Below are positions 38,081-47,420 of a stretch of DNA of 64,000 nucleotides, in pieces (within the stretch, counting starts at the first letter, position 1; every line of letters begins with the position of its first letter). Source of the DNA: Devosia sp. (GTDB lineage Bacteria; Pseudomonadota; Alphaproteobacteria; Rhizobiales; Devosiaceae); contig CP051235.1 of assembly GCA_017794705.1 (NCBI GenBank), forward strand, positions 2,691,001 to 2,755,000, given 5' to 3'. The notes beneath the pieces are model-generated. The model had not been told where the DNA came from. It searched no databases and worked only from the letters and a program-made list of their open reading frames with translations. The position numbers were made by a program, and so were the translations under genes.

Positions 38081-39677
38081 CCCGTTTGTCCTTGAACACC
38101 AGTGTGGGCAGCCAGAAGGCAACAAAGGTCAGAATCAGCAACAGCGCGGCAATCGCCGCTGCGTCGTTCGATCTGTAGGCCCCCAATGCCCGGAACATCA
38201 GCCACGGCAGGGTGGCGAATTCATTGGTGCCAAACAGCGAAATTGTACCGAGGTCACCCAGCGAAAAGCAGAACCCGAGCGCCAGAATCAGCCCCAGTTC
38301 CCGGTGCAGCAACGGCATCTCGACGTAGCGCCAGCGTTGCCAGCCGGAAAGCGCCAGCGATTGCGCGGTGCGCGCGTAGCGCTTGTCGATGGCGTTGAGC
38401 GCCGGGCCGAGCACAGCCATGGCGAACGGCAGCGCGAGGAGTGCATTGGCAGTGATCAGAACGAACGGCGCCGCCGATTGCGGGCGCACACCCGTGCCGC
38501 GCACGGCCAGGAAGAAGCCCAGCGACAGCACCACCGCCGGCACGATCAGATAGGTGTAGGCGGGAAGGCCGACTGTCAGCCGAGCGAAAGGCGAATTGAA
38601 GGCCGAGCGGCCCAGCGACAGCCCCAGCGCCAGCAGCAGGGTCAGCAGCGCGCTGGACATGCCGATCGACAGGCTGACCCATGTGGCGTCCCAGAAGGCC
38701 TCGCTCGTCAGCACATTGGACAGGCCCGGCCCCAGCCCGTTGGCCAGAACTGCAACAAGCGGCATGGCGAAGCCGGCCAGTCCGAGGCCGAGCACCCCGA
38801 TGGCCAAAGTGTTGGCCCCTGTCGTTTGCGGCCAGTGATAGTCGGCGGTGCTGCCGCCAACAGAAATGTCCGGGGTAAAATAGAGCATCGGCGCGATGAC
38901 CAGCGTGCAGAACGCCAGTTGCGCCAGCGCCAGAAGCACGGCGCCCTCAAGGTCGAAGTTCAGCCGCACCGCCGAATAGATCGCCACCTCCAGCGTCTGG
39001 TTGGCCGGCCCGCCGCCCAGCAGCAGGACAATGGGAAAGCTGGTGAAGGCGAGCAGGAAAATGATCGCCCCCAGCCCAGGCAGCGATCCGGCAAGCGCCG
39101 GCCAGTCGATCAGCATGAAGCGCTTGAGCGGTGAAAGTCCAAGGCTCTGGCCAATCTTGAGCCGGCTGGCGGGCACAGCATCAAGCCGTGTCAGCAACAC
39201 CCGAGCCGCAAACGCTCCGTCCAGAATCACGTGGGCCGCCAGAATTCCGTGCAGGCCGAAGATCGAGCCGGTCCATTCCAGTCCAAACAGGCCAAAGAAG
39301 TCGCCGACCCATCCGGCCCGGCCCCAGACGGCGATCAGGCCGAAGGCGATCACCAGACCCGGCGCGACAATGGCCGCCGCAAACAGGCTCGCCAGTGCAT
39401 CGCGTCCGGGGAATTTCAGCCGGTTGAGCGCCCAGGCCAGCGCCACGCCCGCGGCCAGCGAAAGCACGGTCGTCAGCGCCGCCTGGATCGCCGTCATCCG
39501 CAACAGGTGCGGCAGATCGACGGTGCTGCTCGCTGAACTTCCCGCCACCGAAACCGACAGGATCGATGTGAACAGCACAAGGATCAGCGCCGCGATAGCC
39601 AGGGCCAGCGCGGCGCCGGTCACCCTCCGGCCGAAGCCGAAGGGCAGGGCAAGGTCGGCGGGGTTAGCGGAGCGCAC
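38073..39677 (-). CDS. thiP: Thiamine ABC transporter permease ThiP
   Basis: 534 residues with about twelve hydrophobic helices forming two fused permease halves, each with an EAA-like loop (for example the DAVPASRLKIGQSLGLS and AIDKRYARTAQSLAL regions). Overlaps the end of thiB by 14 nt and the start of thiQ by 8 nt, so it is translationally linked in the thiBPQ operon. Confidence 0.94.
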   Translation of the reverse strand: MRSANPADLALPFGFGRRVTGAALALAIAALILVLFTSILSVSVAGSSASSTVDLPHLLRMTAIQAALTTVLSLAAGVALAWALNRLKFPGRDALASLFAAAIVAPGLVIAFGLIAVWGRAGWVGDFFGLFGLEWTGSIFGLHGILAAHVILDGAFAARVLLTRLDAVPASRLKIGQSLGLSPLKRFMLIDWPALAGSLPGLGAIIFLLAFTSFPIVLLLGGGPANQTLEVAIYSAVRLNFDLEGAVLLALAQLAFCTLVIAPMLYFTPDISVGGSTADYHWPQTTGANTLAIGVLGLGLAGFAMPLVAVLANGLGPGLSNVLTSEAFWDATWVSLSIGMSSALLTLLLALGLSLGRSAFNSPFARLTVGLPAYTYLIVPAVVLSLGFFLAVRGTGVRPQSAAPFVLITANALLALPFAMAVLGPALNAIDKRYARTAQSLALSGWQRWRYVEMPLLHRELGLILALGFCFSLGDLGTISLFGTNEFATLPWLMFRALGAYRSNDAAAIAALLLILTFVAFWLPTLVFKDKRDA

Positions 39678-40656
39678 CCAGCATTTCCTCGATCCAGGCG
39701 TTCTTGTTGGCCGTCACCTCATCGGCGTCGAGCAACAGCGCCTCGTCCGCCGGAACCGGCGGCGCAAACCCCTTGGGCAGGGTGATGTCGGTCACCGGAT
39801 ACATCCAGTTGGTCATCATGATGTTTTCCTGGGCCTCCGGGGTCAGCATATAGCTCAGAAAGTCCTGCGCCAGTTCCTGATGCGGTGAGGATTTGAGAAT
39901 ACCGGCCACCTCGATCTGCGCATAATGACCCTCGGTGAAGGGCGCGGCGGCATAGCGGTCGTCGTCCTCAGCGATGATGTGGTAGGCGGGTGAGGTGGTG
40001 TAGCTGAGCACCATGTCGGCTTCACCGTTCAGAAACAGGCTATAGGCTTCCGACCAGCCGGAAGTGACCGTCAGCACATGCGGGGCGATGTCGGCCCAGG
40101 CCTCGTTGGTGTCGTCGCCATAGGCGGCCTTCAGCCAAAGCACCAGCCCCAGTCCCGGCGTTGCCGAGCGCGGGTCCTGAATGACGATGGTCAGGTCTTC
40201 GTCATCCCCGGCCAGCGCCTCGAAGGATGTCGGCGGTTCGGGGAGTGTCTCGGTATTGTAGACAAACGCGAAGTAGCCGTAGTCGAAGGGCACGAAGTCG
40301 GGCGCACTCCAGTCCTGCGGCAAACTCAGCCTGGATGTATCCACGCCATGCTCGGCAAACAGGCCGGTGGCCCGTGCCTCGCCGACCACTGCGGTGTCGA
40401 GGCCGAGCACGATATCGGCTTCGGTCGTGTCGCCCTCAAGTTGCACGCGGCGCAGCGCGCCGATGGAACTGTCGGCGGCCACGAAATTGACCGTGCAGCC
40501 ACAGGTTTCCTCGAACCCGGCCTTAAGCCCGGGGGCAGGACCCCAGTCAGCGGCAAAGGCGTCATAGGTGTAGATGGTGAGTGTGGGCTGCTCCTGCGCT
40601 GCTGCGGGCAGCGTTGAGAGCACAAGAGCAGATGCCAAAAAGGCCAAGCGGAACAT
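39664..40656 (-). CDS. thiB: Thiamine-binding periplasmic protein ThiB
   Basis: 330-residue substrate-binding protein of the thiamine/TPP transporter. The signal peptide (MFRLAFLASALVLSTLPAAA) fixes the start at 40656 rather than further upstream at 40698. Family motifs LTIYTYDAFAADWG and the Cys pair in ETCGCTVNF are visible, as well as FDYGYFAFVYNTE. First gene of the riboswitch-controlled operon. Confidence 0.94.
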   Translation of the reverse strand: MFRLAFLASALVLSTLPAAAQEQPTLTIYTYDAFAADWGPAPGLKAGFEETCGCTVNFVAADSSIGALRRVQLEGDTTEADIVLGLDTAVVGEARATGLFAEHGVDTSRLSLPQDWSAPDFVPFDYGYFAFVYNTETLPEPPTSFEALAGDDEDLTIVIQDPRSATPGLGLVLWLKAAYGDDTNEAWADIAPHVLTVTSGWSEAYSLFLNGEADMVLSYTTSPAYHIIAEDDDRYAAAPFTEGHYAQIEVAGILKSSPHQELAQDFLSYMLTPEAQENIMMTNWMYPVTDITLPKGFAPPVPADEALLLDADEVTANKNAWIEEMLGALR

Positions 40657-40732
40657 GTCCGTCTCCTTCGGTTTGGCATGCGATGAAGGGTTGGGCATGG
40701 CGTCGGGGCCTTGCGGCCCTTGCCATCTCGAA

Positions 40733-40808
40733 CTTCCTCCGCCAGCATGACCTGGTTCAGGTTCAATGGGTATTTCTCAGCTCCGTCTCCGGAGCACCCC
40801 AGCGAGAC
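40733..40808 (-). promoter_or_regulatory. TPP riboswitch (THI element) upstream of thiBPQ
   Basis: On the minus strand, in order: CTGGGGTGCT, GAGCTGAGAAATACCC, TTGAACCTGAACCAGG and TGCTGGCGGAGGAAG. These match the conserved TPP-aptamer boxes and their order closely. A GGGCC/GGCCC hairpin (about 40705-40720) follows but without a T run, so control may act on translation or by another means. Binding of TPP should switch off the transporter. Confidence 0.95.
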
Positions 40809-40837
40809 AGCTGAAACCTAGTCATTGATGAGGGCCG

Positions 40838-41554
40838 GTGCAAGATCAGTTTCTAATCAAGGCGCAGCAGGTTCATCCTGACCTGCCGCTGTCGTTCGAC
40901 GGGCTGCTGGTCGTCGTCGGTGGCGGTGAGGTGGATTCAGCAGTGCTCGCAGAGCTTGTTGCGCTCGGCGACAGCGTCATTGGGGCCGATGGTGGCGCCG
41001 ATGTCTGCCTGTCGCTGGGCGTGATGCCTGAGGCCGTGATCGGCGACATGGATTCACTCGACGACCCGGCGGCGTGGGCCGACCGAACCCGGCTCATCGC
41101 CCTCGATGAGCAACAGACTACAGATTTTGAAAAGTGCCTTTACGCCACCACGGCGCGGGTCACCGTGGCGCTGGGGATGACGGGCAAGCGGCTCGATCAC
41201 ACGCTGGCGGCGCTTGATTGTGCGGCGCGCTATGCAAAGACGCGGCACATCATCTTTGTAGACAGTCATGATCTGGCGCTTGTCTGTTCGGGTCCGCGCA
41301 GTTTCGGCGTTCCGGTGGGCGAACGGGTATCCATCCACCCGCTGCGGCAGGTGACCTTCGCCCGGTCAACCGGGCTCAGCTATCCGCTCGACGGGTTGAC
41401 CTTCGCCCCCGGCGTGGCCAGTGGCACCTCCAACGAAGCGACCTCCGAGCAGGTGGTCATCGAACCGGAACAGGGCGACGATGCCCCCTGGCTGCTGATG
41501 CTCGACCGCAAATATCTCGACAGCCTGTTGAACAGTTCGATGCTGGCCGGTTGA
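40838..41554 (+). CDS. thiN: Thiamine pyrophosphokinase
   Basis: Converts thiamine to TPP with ATP. 238 residues with family motifs IGADGGAD, PEAVIGDMDSL, TTDFEKCL and MTGKRLDHTL, and the C-terminal thiamine-binding domain with SYPLDGL and SNEATSE. Start GTG 40838 is the best in-frame choice but lacks a strong ribosome site. It diverges from the thiBPQ operon: import and activation of thiamine are encoded back to back. Confidence 0.92.
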   Translation: MQDQFLIKAQQVHPDLPLSFDGLLVVVGGGEVDSAVLAELVALGDSVIGADGGADVCLSLGVMPEAVIGDMDSLDDPAAWADRTRLIALDEQQTTDFEKCLYATTARVTVALGMTGKRLDHTLAALDCAARYAKTRHIIFVDSHDLALVCSGPRSFGVPVGERVSIHPLRQVTFARSTGLSYPLDGLTFAPGVASGTSNEATSEQVVIEPEQGDDAPWLLMLDRKYLDSLLNSSMLAG

Positions 41555-41612
41555 ATTCGCAATTCGGCCCTTTTTGCATTCAAGATCAGGGCTCTGGCAG
41601 GGGGCAAATCAG

Positions 41613-42584
41613 ATGAAATGGCGGTATCGGATCCTGATCGGCGTGGGCGTCATTGCAGGCGCGCTTTGGCTCAACAATACTTCGCTGCTGGTCGATACCA
41701 GCGCCAACGAGACGCGTCTCCTCTCGCACCGCGGCGTTCACCAGACCTACCACCGCGAGAACCTCGAAAACGACACCTGCACCGCCGAGCGCATCTATCC
41801 GGTCGAGCATCCCTACATGGAAAACACCATTCCCTCGATGCGGGCTGCCTTCGAAGCCGGTGCCGACGTCGTCGAACTGGACGTGCATCTGACCCGCGAC
41901 AGGCAATTTGCCGTCTTCCATGACTGGACAATCAATTGCCGGACACCCGGCCACGGGGTCACCGAAGAACTTACCATGTGGGAACTCTCGCTGCTCGATG
42001 TCGGCTATGGTTATACCGCGGATGGTGGCCAGACCTTCCCGTTGCGCGGCACGGGTGCCGGCCTGATTCCGACACTCACCGAAGTGTTCGAGGCCTTTCC
42101 CGAGGGCAGATTCCTCGTCAATTACAAGTCCAACAGGATGCAGGAGGGCGAGGAACTGGTCGCGCTTCTGACCGAGCACCCCGAGTGGCGCGCCAACGTA
42201 TTCGGCGTATACGGCGGGTCGGCGCCCACCAATCGCGTGCGCCGCGCTGACCTCGGCATTCCTGGCTACGACCGCCAGTCGCTGCTCGATTGTCTTTTGC
42301 CCTATTTGGGGCTGGGCTGGACCGGCTATGTGCCCGAGGCGTGCCGTGACGGGATTGTTGCGGTGCCGCAGAACCTGGGCTGGCTGTTGTGGGGCTGGCC
42401 GCACCGGTTCACCGAACGCATGAAAAGCGTCGGCACCGAAGTGTTCATCGTCGGGCCGTTCGAGGGCGATTTCACCGTCGGCATAGATGATGCGGCGGCA
42501 CTTTCAGCCGTGCCGGAGAATTTTGATGGATACATCTGGACCAACAAGATCGAAGTGATCGGCCCGCTTCTGGCCGCACGTTGA
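41613..42584 (+). CDS. Glycerophosphodiester phosphodiesterase-family protein, membrane anchored
   Basis: 323 residues. A transmembrane or signal helix (about 5-22) precedes a GDPD TIM barrel: LLSHRGV, VELDVHLTRD and FAVFHDW contain the H-R, E-D and H catalytic groups. An insertion (about 48-70, with Cys in NDTCTAERIYPVEHP) separates the first motif from the catalytic E; such insertions are seen in other rhizobial GDPD proteins. Probably hydrolyses lipid-derived phosphodiesters in the periplasm. Confidence 0.85.
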   Translation: MKWRYRILIGVGVIAGALWLNNTSLLVDTSANETRLLSHRGVHQTYHRENLENDTCTAERIYPVEHPYMENTIPSMRAAFEAGADVVELDVHLTRDRQFAVFHDWTINCRTPGHGVTEELTMWELSLLDVGYGYTADGGQTFPLRGTGAGLIPTLTEVFEAFPEGRFLVNYKSNRMQEGEELVALLTEHPEWRANVFGVYGGSAPTNRVRRADLGIPGYDRQSLLDCLLPYLGLGWTGYVPEACRDGIVAVPQNLGWLLWGWPHRFTERMKSVGTEVFIVGPFEGDFTVGIDDAAALSAVPENFDGYIWTNKIEVIGPLLAAR

Positions 42585-42642
42585 TTTTGTGGCGGCGTCA
42601 AGCCAAACTCGCCGCCACATTTGCCACAAAGGGGGACGTGAG

Positions 42643-43239
42643 ATGGCAGACCTGAGTGCAGACCAGCTTGAACTGAAGGCTTCGATCAACAAGAGCGCCA
42701 CCATCTGGGGCGCCGTGCTGGGGGTGATCGTGGCGATCATCGCCTGGCTGGTGCTGGGTTCGCTGGATTCGCCGGTTCGGGCCATCGGCGCGCTGGTGCT
42801 CGGCGGCGCGGCGGGGTTCGGCATCTATCGCTGGCAATTCGGGTCGCAGTCCAAATCGGCGCAATGCGGCAAGTGCAACGCCGCCTTTTCGATCACCCGC
42901 ACCGACCGCAAGGAGACCGAGGCAGGCCGGGAAGACAAGGTCGAGCGCAAGCCGCAGGACGATGGATCCACCGAAGTCACACGCTTCACCGAGGTCAAAT
43001 TCGACGTTGTCGATACCTATACCTGCGGCAGTTGCAGCGACGTGACCACAAAGAAATACCAGGTCACCCGGCGTGAGAACGTGCAGACCAAGGTCGATCC
43101 GGCGCCTGCGCCCGCCGCGGAACCCGCACCGGCCTCAGCCGTTTCCGCCGCCAAGGGCGGGGCTGCGCCGTCTACGGACTCGCCGCAGCCGCGATCCCCC
43201 TCCGGCGGATTGGGCCGAGGCGGCTCAGGCAGCGAATAG
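42643..43239 (+). CDS. Membrane protein with a split zinc ribbon
   Basis: 198 residues. Two hydrophobic helices (about 20-39 and 45-62), then two CxxC pairs (C75/C78 in CGKC and C128/C131 in CGSC) about 50 residues apart, which could form one zinc ribbon across a charged insert, and a Pro/Ala-rich tail (about 155-198). No family recognised. ATG 42643 follows a GGGGGAC ribosome site. The zinc-ribbon assignment rests on the Cys spacing only. Confidence 0.65.
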   Translation: MADLSADQLELKASINKSATIWGAVLGVIVAIIAWLVLGSLDSPVRAIGALVLGGAAGFGIYRWQFGSQSKSAQCGKCNAAFSITRTDRKETEAGREDKVERKPQDDGSTEVTRFTEVKFDVVDTYTCGSCSDVTTKKYQVTRRENVQTKVDPAPAPAAEPAPASAVSAAKGGAAPSTDSPQPRSPSGGLGRGGSGSE

Positions 43240-43264
43240 TCAATTTCACCAGGGCAGAAGCTGA

Positions 43265-43825
43265 ATGGGTCAACTCACCTATTCGATGATGGCGTCGCTC
43301 GACGGGTATGTCTGCGACGAAAACGGCATGTTCGACTGGGGTCAGATCGACGCCGAAGTGCATGATTTCGCCAACCGCGAAATGGCGCAGAGCAGCCTCG
43401 AGATCTACGGCCGGCGCATGTACGAGATCATGGTCTATTGGGAGAGTGTAGAGGTAAACACCGACACCCCTGATGAAGAACAGGCCTTTGCCCAGCTCTG
43501 GCAAGCGGCGGACAAGATCGTGGCCTCCTCAACACTCGGCGAGGTGCCGAGCGGCAAGACCCGCCTCATCAAGAACCTCAGCATCGACAACGTCGCAGAC
43601 CTGAGACGCGAAACGAGCGGGCGGATTTCGATCTCCGGCCCCACCGTCGCTGCGCCATTCCTCACGGCGGGGCTGGTTGACGAGATCAGCGTCTACACAA
43701 TTCCGGTTCTCGTCGGCGGTGGTACGCCCATGTTTGCGCCCGGCGTGAAACTCGATCTTGAACGGACGGAATTCCGCACCTTCGGCAACGGCGTGACATT
43801 TACAAGGTTCCGGCCCCGGGAGTGA
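43265..43825 (+). CDS. Dihydrofolate reductase-like (RibD C-terminal domain) protein
   Basis: 186 residues with the RibD_C/DHFR-like fold: MMASLDGYVCDENGMFDW at the N-terminus, a central ISGPTVAAPFLTAGLVDEI, and IPVLVGGGTPMF, all typical of the small stand-alone YyaP/YwjB-like reductases. Cofactor is probably NADPH; the substrate is unknown. Convergent with rpoH. Confidence 0.85.
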   Translation: MGQLTYSMMASLDGYVCDENGMFDWGQIDAEVHDFANREMAQSSLEIYGRRMYEIMVYWESVEVNTDTPDEEQAFAQLWQAADKIVASSTLGEVPSGKTRLIKNLSIDNVADLRRETSGRISISGPTVAAPFLTAGLVDEISVYTIPVLVGGGTPMFAPGVKLDLERTEFRTFGNGVTFTRFRPRE

Positions 43826-43840
43826 CGGGGCCGGCAGAGA

Positions 43841-44728
43841 TCAGGCCGGTTCGGGCAGCTGTTCCTGCGCGGCGGCCTTGGTGACTTCGGCCTGCACCTT
43901 TTCAAAGGCCCGGACTTCGATCTGGCGGATACGCTCGCGTGAGACGTTGTATTCCTGGGCCAGTTCTTCCAGCGTCAGCGGGTTTTCGCGCAAGCGGCGG
44001 GCACGGAAGATGGCTTCCTCGCGCTCGTTGAGCACGGACATGGCGTTCTTGAGCATTGCCATGCGTTCGTCATATTCCTCGTGCTCGCCGAGCACTTCTT
44101 CCTGGTCCGGGGTTTCGTCGACCAGCCAGTCCTGCCACTGCGAGGTGCCTTCGTCGGCCTTCATCGGCGCGTTCAGCGACTGGTCGCCGGTCAGCCGCGC
44201 GTTCATCGAGACCACTTCGTCTTCGGTGACGTTGAGGGTGGTGGCGATCTGCTTGATCTGGTCAGGGTGCAGCGCGCCATCGTCAATGGCCGCGATCTGG
44301 CCCTTGACCCGCCGGAGGTTGAAGAACAGACGCTTCTGCGCCGCGGTGGTGCCAATCTTGACCAGTGACCAGGAGCGCAGCACATATTCCTGAATGGCGG
44401 CGCGGATCCACCACATGGCGTAGGTGGCGAGGCGGAAACCCTTGTCCGCGTCGAAACGCTTGACCGCGTGCATCAGGCCCACATTGCCTTCCGAGATGAC
44501 CTCGGAGATCGGCAGGCCGTAGCCGCGATAGCCCATGGCGATCTTGGCGACCAGCCGCAGGTGCGATGTAATGAGTTTCTGCGCTGCAGCCGGATCTTCG
44601 TGCTCGGCATAGCGCTTGGCCAGCATGAACTCCTCGTCGGGTTCAAGCATGGGATATTTGCGAATTTCCTGCAGATAGCGCGACAGCCCGTTATCGGCGC
44701 TGAGCGTCGGCAGATTTGACTGAGCCAT
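43841..44728 (-). CDS. rpoH: Heat-shock sigma factor RpoH (sigma-32)
   Basis: Directs RNA polymerase to heat-shock promoters. 295 residues with region 2 (LRLVAKIAMGYRGYGLP, FRLATYAMWWIRAAIQEY), the RpoH box QKRLFFNLRR that distinguishes it from other group-1/2 factors, and region 4 (LTLEELAQEYNVSRERIRQIE). MAQSNLPTLS fixes the ATG at 44728. Alphaproteobacteria often carry two rpoH genes; the other would lie outside. FtsH in this window degrades RpoH in E. coli, a likely link here too. Confidence 0.96.
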   Translation of the reverse strand: MAQSNLPTLSADNGLSRYLQEIRKYPMLEPDEEFMLAKRYAEHEDPAAAQKLITSHLRLVAKIAMGYRGYGLPISEVISEGNVGLMHAVKRFDADKGFRLATYAMWWIRAAIQEYVLRSWSLVKIGTTAAQKRLFFNLRRVKGQIAAIDDGALHPDQIKQIATTLNVTEDEVVSMNARLTGDQSLNAPMKADEGTSQWQDWLVDETPDQEEVLGEHEEYDERMAMLKNAMSVLNEREEAIFRARRLRENPLTLEELAQEYNVSRERIRQIEVRAFEKVQAEVTKAAAQEQLPEPA

Positions 44729-44881
44729 CAGTCGTCCCCTTTCCTTGCATTCCGGGGCAATCCGGACATGCACTTGATCCCCGCCCGCGTGTGGCACAGG
44801 GATATCGAGCCTGCTATATAGGGTGCGTTTTGCAAATTACACCCCTTGCGGGGCTGCGATCACCATTCTTTTATCGGTAAA

Positions 44882-45916
44882 TTACGATGATTGCAAATTT
44901 TGCGTGGCACTGGAGTCAAAACGGGCCAGTTGCCGGTCGAGTTCCATCAGGTCCTGCGGCAGTGGCGCTGTGAACAGCATTTCCTCGCCCGTAGACGGAT
45001 GTTCAAACCCCAGTTCGGCGGCATGCAGCGCCTGGCGGGTCAGGCCCTTGACCGTTGATTGAAGCGGTTCAGGCAGGCGGTTGGCCTTGGTGATGAAGCC
45101 GGTTGCGTAAAGCGGATCGCCTACGATCGGATGGCCGGCGTGAGCCATGTGCACGCGGATCTGATGGGTACGGCCGGTCTCCAGCCGGCATTCCAGCTTG
45201 GAAATGTCCCAGCCGTCCCCGGCATAGCGGGCAATGGACTGATAATGGGTGATCGCTTCGCGGCCTTCCTTGCGCACTGCCTGTTTCAGCCGGTTGTTGG
45301 GGTCTCGCCCGAGCGGCGCATCAATGGTTCCGGCAAATGACTGGTGATGTCCCCACACCCAGGCGAGATAGGCCCGGCGCAGCGGACCGGTCCGGCCGTG
45401 ATCAGCGAATTGCGCCGCCAGGTGATTGTGCGCCACCTCGGTCTTGGCCGCGACCATGACGCCGGATGTATCCTTGTCCAGCCGGTGGACAATTCCCGGT
45501 CTTTTGACCCCGCCAATGCCGGAAAGACTGTCGCCGCAATGGTGGATCAGCGCGTTGACCAGGGTGCCGTCCGGGGCGCCGGGGGCAGGGTGAACCACCA
45601 GCCCCACCGGCTTGTTGATGACGATCAGCGCGTCATCCTCATACAGAATGTCGAGCGGAATATCTTCCGGCAGCGGCATCGGATCGACGGGTGGAGGCAG
45701 GGTCAGTGAAATTTCGCTGCCGGGTTTGACCTTGTGTTTGGGCTCCAATATCGTCCGGCCGTCGATTTCGACTTCGCCCGCCAAAATCAGGTCCTTGATC
45801 CGGTTGCGGCTTATTTCCTCGATCAGCCCGGCCAGAAAGGCGTCCAGCCGCGTTCCGGCTGCGGTCTCATCGGCCCTGATGCGCCACTGGCGCCGAATAT
45901 CGGATTCTTCAGTCAT
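44882..45916 (-). CDS. rluD: 23S rRNA pseudouridine synthase RluD
   Basis: Modifies uridines of helix 69 in 23S rRNA (1911, 1915, 1917 in E. coli). 344 residues: S4 RNA-binding domain (about 20-75) and the catalytic domain with D147 in GIVHRLDKDTSG. Length and motifs suit RluD better than RluC. Its start codon lies directly on top of the divergent DUF6476 start, see below. Upstream of rpoH, as in many rhizobia. Confidence 0.93.
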   Translation of the reverse strand: MTEESDIRRQWRIRADETAAGTRLDAFLAGLIEEISRNRIKDLILAGEVEIDGRTILEPKHKVKPGSEISLTLPPPVDPMPLPEDIPLDILYEDDALIVINKPVGLVVHPAPGAPDGTLVNALIHHCGDSLSGIGGVKRPGIVHRLDKDTSGVMVAAKTEVAHNHLAAQFADHGRTGPLRRAYLAWVWGHHQSFAGTIDAPLGRDPNNRLKQAVRKEGREAITHYQSIARYAGDGWDISKLECRLETGRTHQIRVHMAHAGHPIVGDPLYATGFITKANRLPEPLQSTVKGLTRQALHAAELGFEHPSTGEEMLFTAPLPQDLMELDRQLARFDSSATQNLQSS

Positions 45917-46280
45917 GAGCGATCAGCACCCCCCGCACGGCAACAATCCCGAGGATGCGCCCGAGGTCACCGAAGAGGTGCGGGAAGTCATCGGCAAGGC
46001 GCGCCGGTCTTTCGGGTTTTCGATGGGCATCCTGCTGCTCGGTCTGGTGGCGGTGGCGTTGGCGCTTGTCTATCGCGTCACGCGCGAAGAGGACAGTCTG
46101 GCCGAGCGCTTTTCGCTGGAGGCGATCAACCTGCCGGTCGGGGCCGAGGTCACCTCGGTCATGCCCTATGATGAAGCTCTGGCCGTTACCTTCACCGCCA
46201 ATGGCGAGGCACATGTCTATCTGATCGATGCCAAAACCGGCGAATTGTTGCGAGACGTGCCGGTCGTCACCGGCGAGTGA
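45915..46280 (+). CDS. DUF6476-family membrane protein
   Basis: 121 residues: charged N-terminus, one transmembrane helix (about 33-54, FGFSMGILLLGLVAVALALVY) and a small periplasmic domain with a strand-rich INLPVGAEVTS and HVYLIDAKTGEL pattern. Position beside rluD and rpoH matches the DUF6476 family. The ATG at 45915 shares bases with the divergent rluD ATG (TCATGA), so each gene must use a promoter inside the other, or further out. Confidence 0.75.
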   Translation: MSDQHPPHGNNPEDAPEVTEEVREVIGKARRSFGFSMGILLLGLVAVALALVYRVTREEDSLAERFSLEAINLPVGAEVTSVMPYDEALAVTFTANGEAHVYLIDAKTGELLRDVPVVTGE

Positions 46281-47420
46281 TCAGCGGGCGTGAAGATCGC
46301 GCAGGGCGCGCATCCGGTCGCTGAGCCTTCCCGTGCGCGGCGCTTCACCGTCGTCATTGCTGCCTGCGGGGTGATCGGTGAGTTGCTCGTCCGCCCCATC
46401 ATCGGCATAGCGCTGGACCCGGTCGAACAGGCTTTCCGGCTCGCCCGTCGGATTTTCTTCCTCGACCGAATAGACCAGCCGGCTGACGTCAGAGGCAATG
46501 TCATTGAGCCGCTCGCGCAGGTGTGACTGCTCGATCCGCTCATTGTCCCAGTCGTTGATAATGGCCGATTCAACGCCAACCACCTTCTCGCGCAGGCTTT
46601 CCAGTTCCTCTTCGAGGGTCAGTTTCTCGGCCAGCAACTGGCCGGACTTGGTTTCCTCGAGTTCGACCATGGTCTGGGTTTCTTCCAGAAGCTCGGTCAG
46701 CCGAGACTCGGCGTTGGCGATCCGGGCCTCGGCCTCGATCAGTTCGGCCCGGCCGCTTTCCACCTCGTCGTCGCGCTTGGCCATGGTCTCGCGCATTTCG
46801 GCAATGGCGATCTGGGCGGCTGCGGATTCGTCGTCGTGGGTTTCCAGCTGTCCGATCAGGCGGTGCACCTGTTCTTCCAGCCGTTCGGAACGGGCGCGTT
46901 CCTTTTCCAGCGCATTGAGCACTTCATCGATGTCATCTGAGGAAATGCGGCCGCTGCGTTTGCGCAACCGTTCGAGCTCGCCCAGCTTGATGTCATAGTC
47001 GCGGTCACGCATGCGCAGCCGCTGGGCCAGGTCGGCGCCTTCCTTTTCCAGTTCCAGGATGCGGCGGCGCAGGCTGCTCTCGCGTTCTTCAAGCTCGCGT
47101 ACGATCTGCAACTGCTCGTCCCGCTCGGCGCGCAGATGCGTCTGCTCGCTGCGCTTGCGGTTGACCTCGCTCAACTGGTCAGCCAGCCGCTTGCGCAGGG
47201 TTTCCACGTTCATCTCGAGGCGGCGGGTGGAGAGGGCGAACTCGGCGCGCAGCTGATCCTTGTCAGCGCGGAATTCGGACATGGTCATCGGGGTGGCGGC
47301 TTCGATGCGCTTTTTGGTCAGCCGCACGGCACGGCGCCAGATCGAGGGCATGATCATCAGCGCCAGAAGGCCCGCGCCCAGGAAACCCAGTACGAAATAC
47401 ATGACATTTTCGATGAGCAT
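46281..47420 (-). CDS. Membrane-anchored coiled-coil protein
   Basis: 379 residues: one N-terminal transmembrane helix (about 5-25), then a nearly unbroken coiled coil (about 45-310) rich in Glu, Arg and Leu, and an acidic C-terminal tail. MLIENVMYFVLGF with a GGGAGAG ribosome site fixes the ATG at 47420. No family assigned; similar coiled-coil membrane proteins in rhizobia are uncharacterised. The stop sits directly beside the DUF6476 stop on the other strand. A role in envelope or cell-division scaffolding is only a guess. Confidence 0.7.
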   Translation of the reverse strand: MLIENVMYFVLGFLGAGLLALMIMPSIWRRAVRLTKKRIEAATPMTMSEFRADKDQLRAEFALSTRRLEMNVETLRKRLADQLSEVNRKRSEQTHLRAERDEQLQIVRELEERESSLRRRILELEKEGADLAQRLRMRDRDYDIKLGELERLRKRSGRISSDDIDEVLNALEKERARSERLEEQVHRLIGQLETHDDESAAAQIAIAEMRETMAKRDDEVESGRAELIEAEARIANAESRLTELLEETQTMVELEETKSGQLLAEKLTLEEELESLREKVVGVESAIINDWDNERIEQSHLRERLNDIASDVSRLVYSVEEENPTGEPESLFDRVQRYADDGADEQLTDHPAGSNDDGEAPRTGRLSDRMRALRDLHAR

